In this document: positions 5,052 through 6,695 of the stretch, piece by piece
Layout: every line of letters begins with the position of its first letter
Numbering within the stretch: position 1 is the first letter of the stretch
NCBI GenBank assembly: GCA_002348005.1
Contig: DDYQ01000259.1
Coordinates: 1-6,695, forward strand
DNA from: Desulfobacteraceae bacterium UBA2230
Lineage (GTDB): Bacteria; Desulfobacterota; Desulfobacteria; Desulfobacterales; Desulfosarcinaceae
Reading direction: 5' to 3'
Length of the DNA: 6,695 bases
Made by a program: the position numbers and the translations under genes
The notes under the pieces: model-generated
Database searches by the model: none
What the model was told of the DNA's origin: nothing
What the model saw: only the letters and a program-made list of their open reading frames with translations

Positions 5052-6101
5052 CTATTGCACCTGTTTCATAATCTGCAGGGACTTCACGCTGGCGGCCACC
5101 TGCCTGCGCTCCGCTTCAGGCAATGGGATCAGCCCCTTTTCGCTCAGGTACCCATCCTCGCCCCACGCCTTCTCGCTGGTGAACTCATCCAGGAACGCGC
5201 TGATTCCGGGGACCACGCCGACATGCGCTTTTTTCACATAGACGTAAAGCGGTCGTGACAAAGGGTAAGTGCCGTCGGCGATATTTTCGAAGCTGGGTGG
5301 ATTGCCCGCCACTTGCGCGCCTTTGAGCTTGTCGGTGTTCTGGTCCAGATAGCTGAAGCCGAATATCCCCAGACTGTTCGGGTTGGCGAGCAGTTTTTGA
5401 ACGATCAGATTGTCGTTCTCGCCGGCTTCGACATAGGCGCCGTCTTCGCGGATCGACGAAAATACCGCTTTGAATTTTCCGGCGTCCGCCTTGGAGAGCG
5501 TTTTCAAACTTTCGAAATCGAGCGCCCCCGGCTCCATGGCCAGTTCAAGGAAGGCGTCACGGGTGCCGGAGGTCGGCGGCGGTCCCAGGACCTCGATCTT
5601 AAAATCGGGAAGTGCGGCATTGATTTCTTTCCAGTTCCGGTAGGGGTTGGAAATCAGCTGGCCGCCGCCCCGGGGGTCCGGAACCTCCCGGGCCAGGGCG
5701 AGAAAAATCTCCCGGGTGGTCAGCGTGAATTCCGGCGCGCTTCGGGCGTTGGCCAGTACGATCCCGTCGTAGCCGATCTTGACTTCCACGATTTCGGTGA
5801 CCCCGTTCCGGGTGCAGGCGTCGAATTCGGAGGCCTTTATGGCCCGCGACGCGTTGGTGATGTCGGGATGCTGAACCCCGATACCGCTGCAGAACAGCTT
5901 GAATCCGCCGCCGGTGCCGGTGGACTCGACTTTGGGCGTCTTGAGGTCGCCGCTTTTCCCGAATCTTTCCGCCACCAGCGCGGTGAAGGGGTACACGGTC
6001 GAGGACCCGACGATGCTGATCGAATCCCGCTGCTGCGCCTGAACGCCTCCCGCCGCCAGCAGAACGGCGGCGGCCACTGAAAAGATTACTGCCTTTCGCA
6101 T
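5052..6101 (-). CDS. pstS: PstS, periplasmic phosphate-binding protein
   Basis: 349 aa substrate-binding protein of the high-affinity phosphate transporter. The signal peptide [22 protein letters not shown] probably ends at Ala22 (VQA|QQ) with no lipobox, so it should be soluble in the periplasm. Phosphate-binding segments of the family are present: VGSSTVYPF (31-39), STGTGGGF (60-67), PDITNASR (79-86), IGYDG (109-113) and PTSGTRDAF (176-184). Two cysteines (71 and 96) could form a disulfide. The start is supported by AGGAGG (6113-6108) 6 nt upstream. It follows pstA by 57 nt and precedes pstB by 140 nt, so it sits inside the operon instead of at its head. The [16 protein letters not shown] opening resembles alphaproteobacterial PstS as I remember them. 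Confidence 0.95.
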   Translation of the reverse strand: MRKAVIFSVAAAVLLAAGGVQAQQRDSISIVGSSTVYPFTALVAERFGKSGDLKTPKVESTGTGGGFKLFCSGIGVQHPDITNASRAIKASEFDACTRNGVTEIVEVKIGYDGIVLANARSAPEFTLTTREIFLALAREVPDPRGGGQLISNPYRNWKEINAALPDFKIEVLGPPPTSGTRDAFLELAMEPGALDFESLKTLSKADAGKFKAVFSSIREDGAYVEAGENDNLIVQKLLANPNSLGIFGFSYLDQNTDKLKGAQVAGNPPSFENIADGTYPLSRPLYVYVKKAHVGVVPGISAFLDEFTSEKAWGEDGYLSEKGLIPLPEAERRQVAASVKSLQIMKQVQ

Positions 6102-6107
6102 TTAATT

Positions 6108-6113
6108 CCTCCT
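6108..6113 (-). promoter_or_regulatory. Shine-Dalgarno of pstS
   Basis: AGGAGG, 6 nt before the ATG at 6101. It is the strongest ribosome-binding site in the pst segment, in keeping with the high amount of PstS such systems need. Confidence 0.75.
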
Positions 6114-6140
6114 CGGTTAATCGGTTTCATTGATATGTTG

Positions 6141-6170
6141 GTTTCCCCGAAACGCCGGCTACCACCGGCG
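6141..6170 (-). repeat. Two small tandem hairpins at the pstA stop / pstS leader
   Basis: CGCCGG-CTACCA-CCGGCG (6153-6170) is a perfect 6-bp inverted repeat that spans the pstA stop codon. Next to it is GTTTC-CCC-GAAAC (6141-6153), a 5-bp inverted repeat. They share base 6153, so they may be alternatives or stack. There is no T run, hence no terminator call. A 3'-end-protecting or processing role between pstA and pstS is possible. Confidence 0.35.
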
Positions 6171-6695
6171 TTCGAATTTTTTGCGCAGGATGATGGCCCC
6201 GGCATTCATCACCATCAGAAAGGCCAGGAGGACCATGATCGCGGCCGAGGTGCGCTCCACAAAGGCGCGCTCCGGGCTGTCCGACCACAGGAAAATCTGG
6301 ACCGGCAGAACGGTTGCCGGATCGCTGAATCCCCGGGGGATGTCGACGATGAACGCCACCATGCCGATCATCAACAGCGGCGCACTCTCCCCCAGCGCGC
6401 GGGCCATCCCGATGATGGTACCCGTCAGCATGCCCGGCAGGGCCAGCGGCAGAACGTGGTGCACGACCACCTGCATTCTGGAGGCCCCGACCCCCAGCGC
6501 CGCTTCGCGGATGGAGGGCGGCACGGATTTCAGCGCCGATCGTCCGGCGATGATGATGGTGGGCAGCGTCATGAGGCTGAGCACCAGGCCGCCGACAAGC
6601 GGCGCGGAACGCGGCAGGCCGAAAAAATTCAGGAAAACGGCAAGCCCCAGCAGGCCGAAAACGATCGACGGCACCGCGGCCAGGTTGTTGATGTT
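6159..6695 (-). CDS. pstA: PstA, phosphate ABC transporter permease, C-terminal part (5' end beyond window)
   Basis: The frame is open from the right edge to TAG at 6161-6159: 178 residues, beginning NINNLAAVPSIVFGLLGL, a conserved PstA stretch. It is an inner-membrane permease subunit that pairs with PstC. The ABC-permease EAA loop, which docks on PstB, is seen as REAALGVGASRMQVVVHHVLP (visible residues 63-83). It is followed by LPGMLTGTIIGMARALGESAPLL. Hydrophobic segments lie at about 9-24, 33-50, 85-117 and 151-170, and the protein ends in a basic tail, KKFERRW. A typical PstA is ~280 or more residues, so roughly the first third or more is missing. An internal GTG at 6674 could be taken for a start but lies inside the conserved sequence. 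pstC is expected upstream. Confidence 0.95.
   Translation of the reverse strand, partial: NINNLAAVPSIVFGLLGLAVFLNFFGLPRSAPLVGGLVLSLMTLPTIIIAGRSALKSVPPSIREAALGVGASRMQVVVHHVLPLALPGMLTGTIIGMARALGESAPLLMIGMVAFIVDIPRGFSDPATVLPVQIFLWSDSPERAFVERTSAAIMVLLAFLMVMNAGAIILRKKFERRW

Noticed and set aside
5313..6080. Plus-strand open frame of 255 codons opposite pstS
   Set aside because: It is antisense to a full PstS with conserved binding segments, and is Gly/Arg-rich without motifs.
1..6695. CRISPR arrays, tRNA/rRNA genes, insertion sequences or attachment sites
   Set aside because: I found no regularly spaced repeats, cloverleaf-like genes, transposase motifs or terminal repeats with target duplications. 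The repeats present are short local palindromes.

Overview
The window looks like part of the chromosome of a GC-rich Gram-negative bacterium, most likely a sulfate reducer of the Desulfovibrionales type (Desulfobacterota). The pointers are an outer-membrane lipid-asymmetry lipoprotein (MlaA), a high-affinity phosphate system, and a putative sulfate exporter (YeiH/UPF0324 family) with an unusual N-terminal extension. The lineage is an inference from remembered family patterns, not from a search. Every gene I can support is on the minus strand, so the transcription order runs from high to low coordinates. No gene-free stretch exceeds 300 bases; the longest is 849-1129.

Right part (3309-6695): the downstream portion of a phosphate-uptake operon, in the order pstA (3' part only, running off the right edge), pstS, pstB, phoU. 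PstS captures phosphate in the periplasm, PstA is one of the two membrane permeases (PstC is presumably beyond the edge), PstB is the ATPase, and PhoU couples transport to PhoR/PhoB signalling. Placing pstS between pstA and pstB is not the common order. PstA, PstS and PstB read like the alphaproteobacterial type. The 140-nt pstS-pstB gap can fold into a long bipartite hairpin plus a GC-rich hairpin. The operon ends in a good rho-independent terminator just after phoU.

Middle part (1130-3189): a two-gene operon, a secreted alpha/beta hydrolase with a complete Ser-Asp-His triad followed with essentially no gap by mlaA. It is preceded by three consecutive perfect inverted repeats and ends in a strong rho-independent terminator. 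The arrangement suggests that the hydrolase acts in the periplasm on lipid- or envelope-related substrates, but its substrate is unknown.

Left part (1-848): the 5' part of a strongly codon-biased gene for a YeiH-type multi-pass transporter, running off the left edge. Its upstream region is the most structured part of the window. It has a perfect TATAAT box, palindromes at and upstream of a weak -35, and a predicted 15-bp 5'-UTR stem whose 3' arm contains half of the Shine-Dalgarno sequence.

I see no mobile element, CRISPR array, tRNA or rRNA. I do not see a clear new multi-gene system. The best candidates for something undescribed are the SD-sequestering leader of the transporter gene, its extracytoplasmic N-terminal domain, and the hydrolase-mlaA pair.
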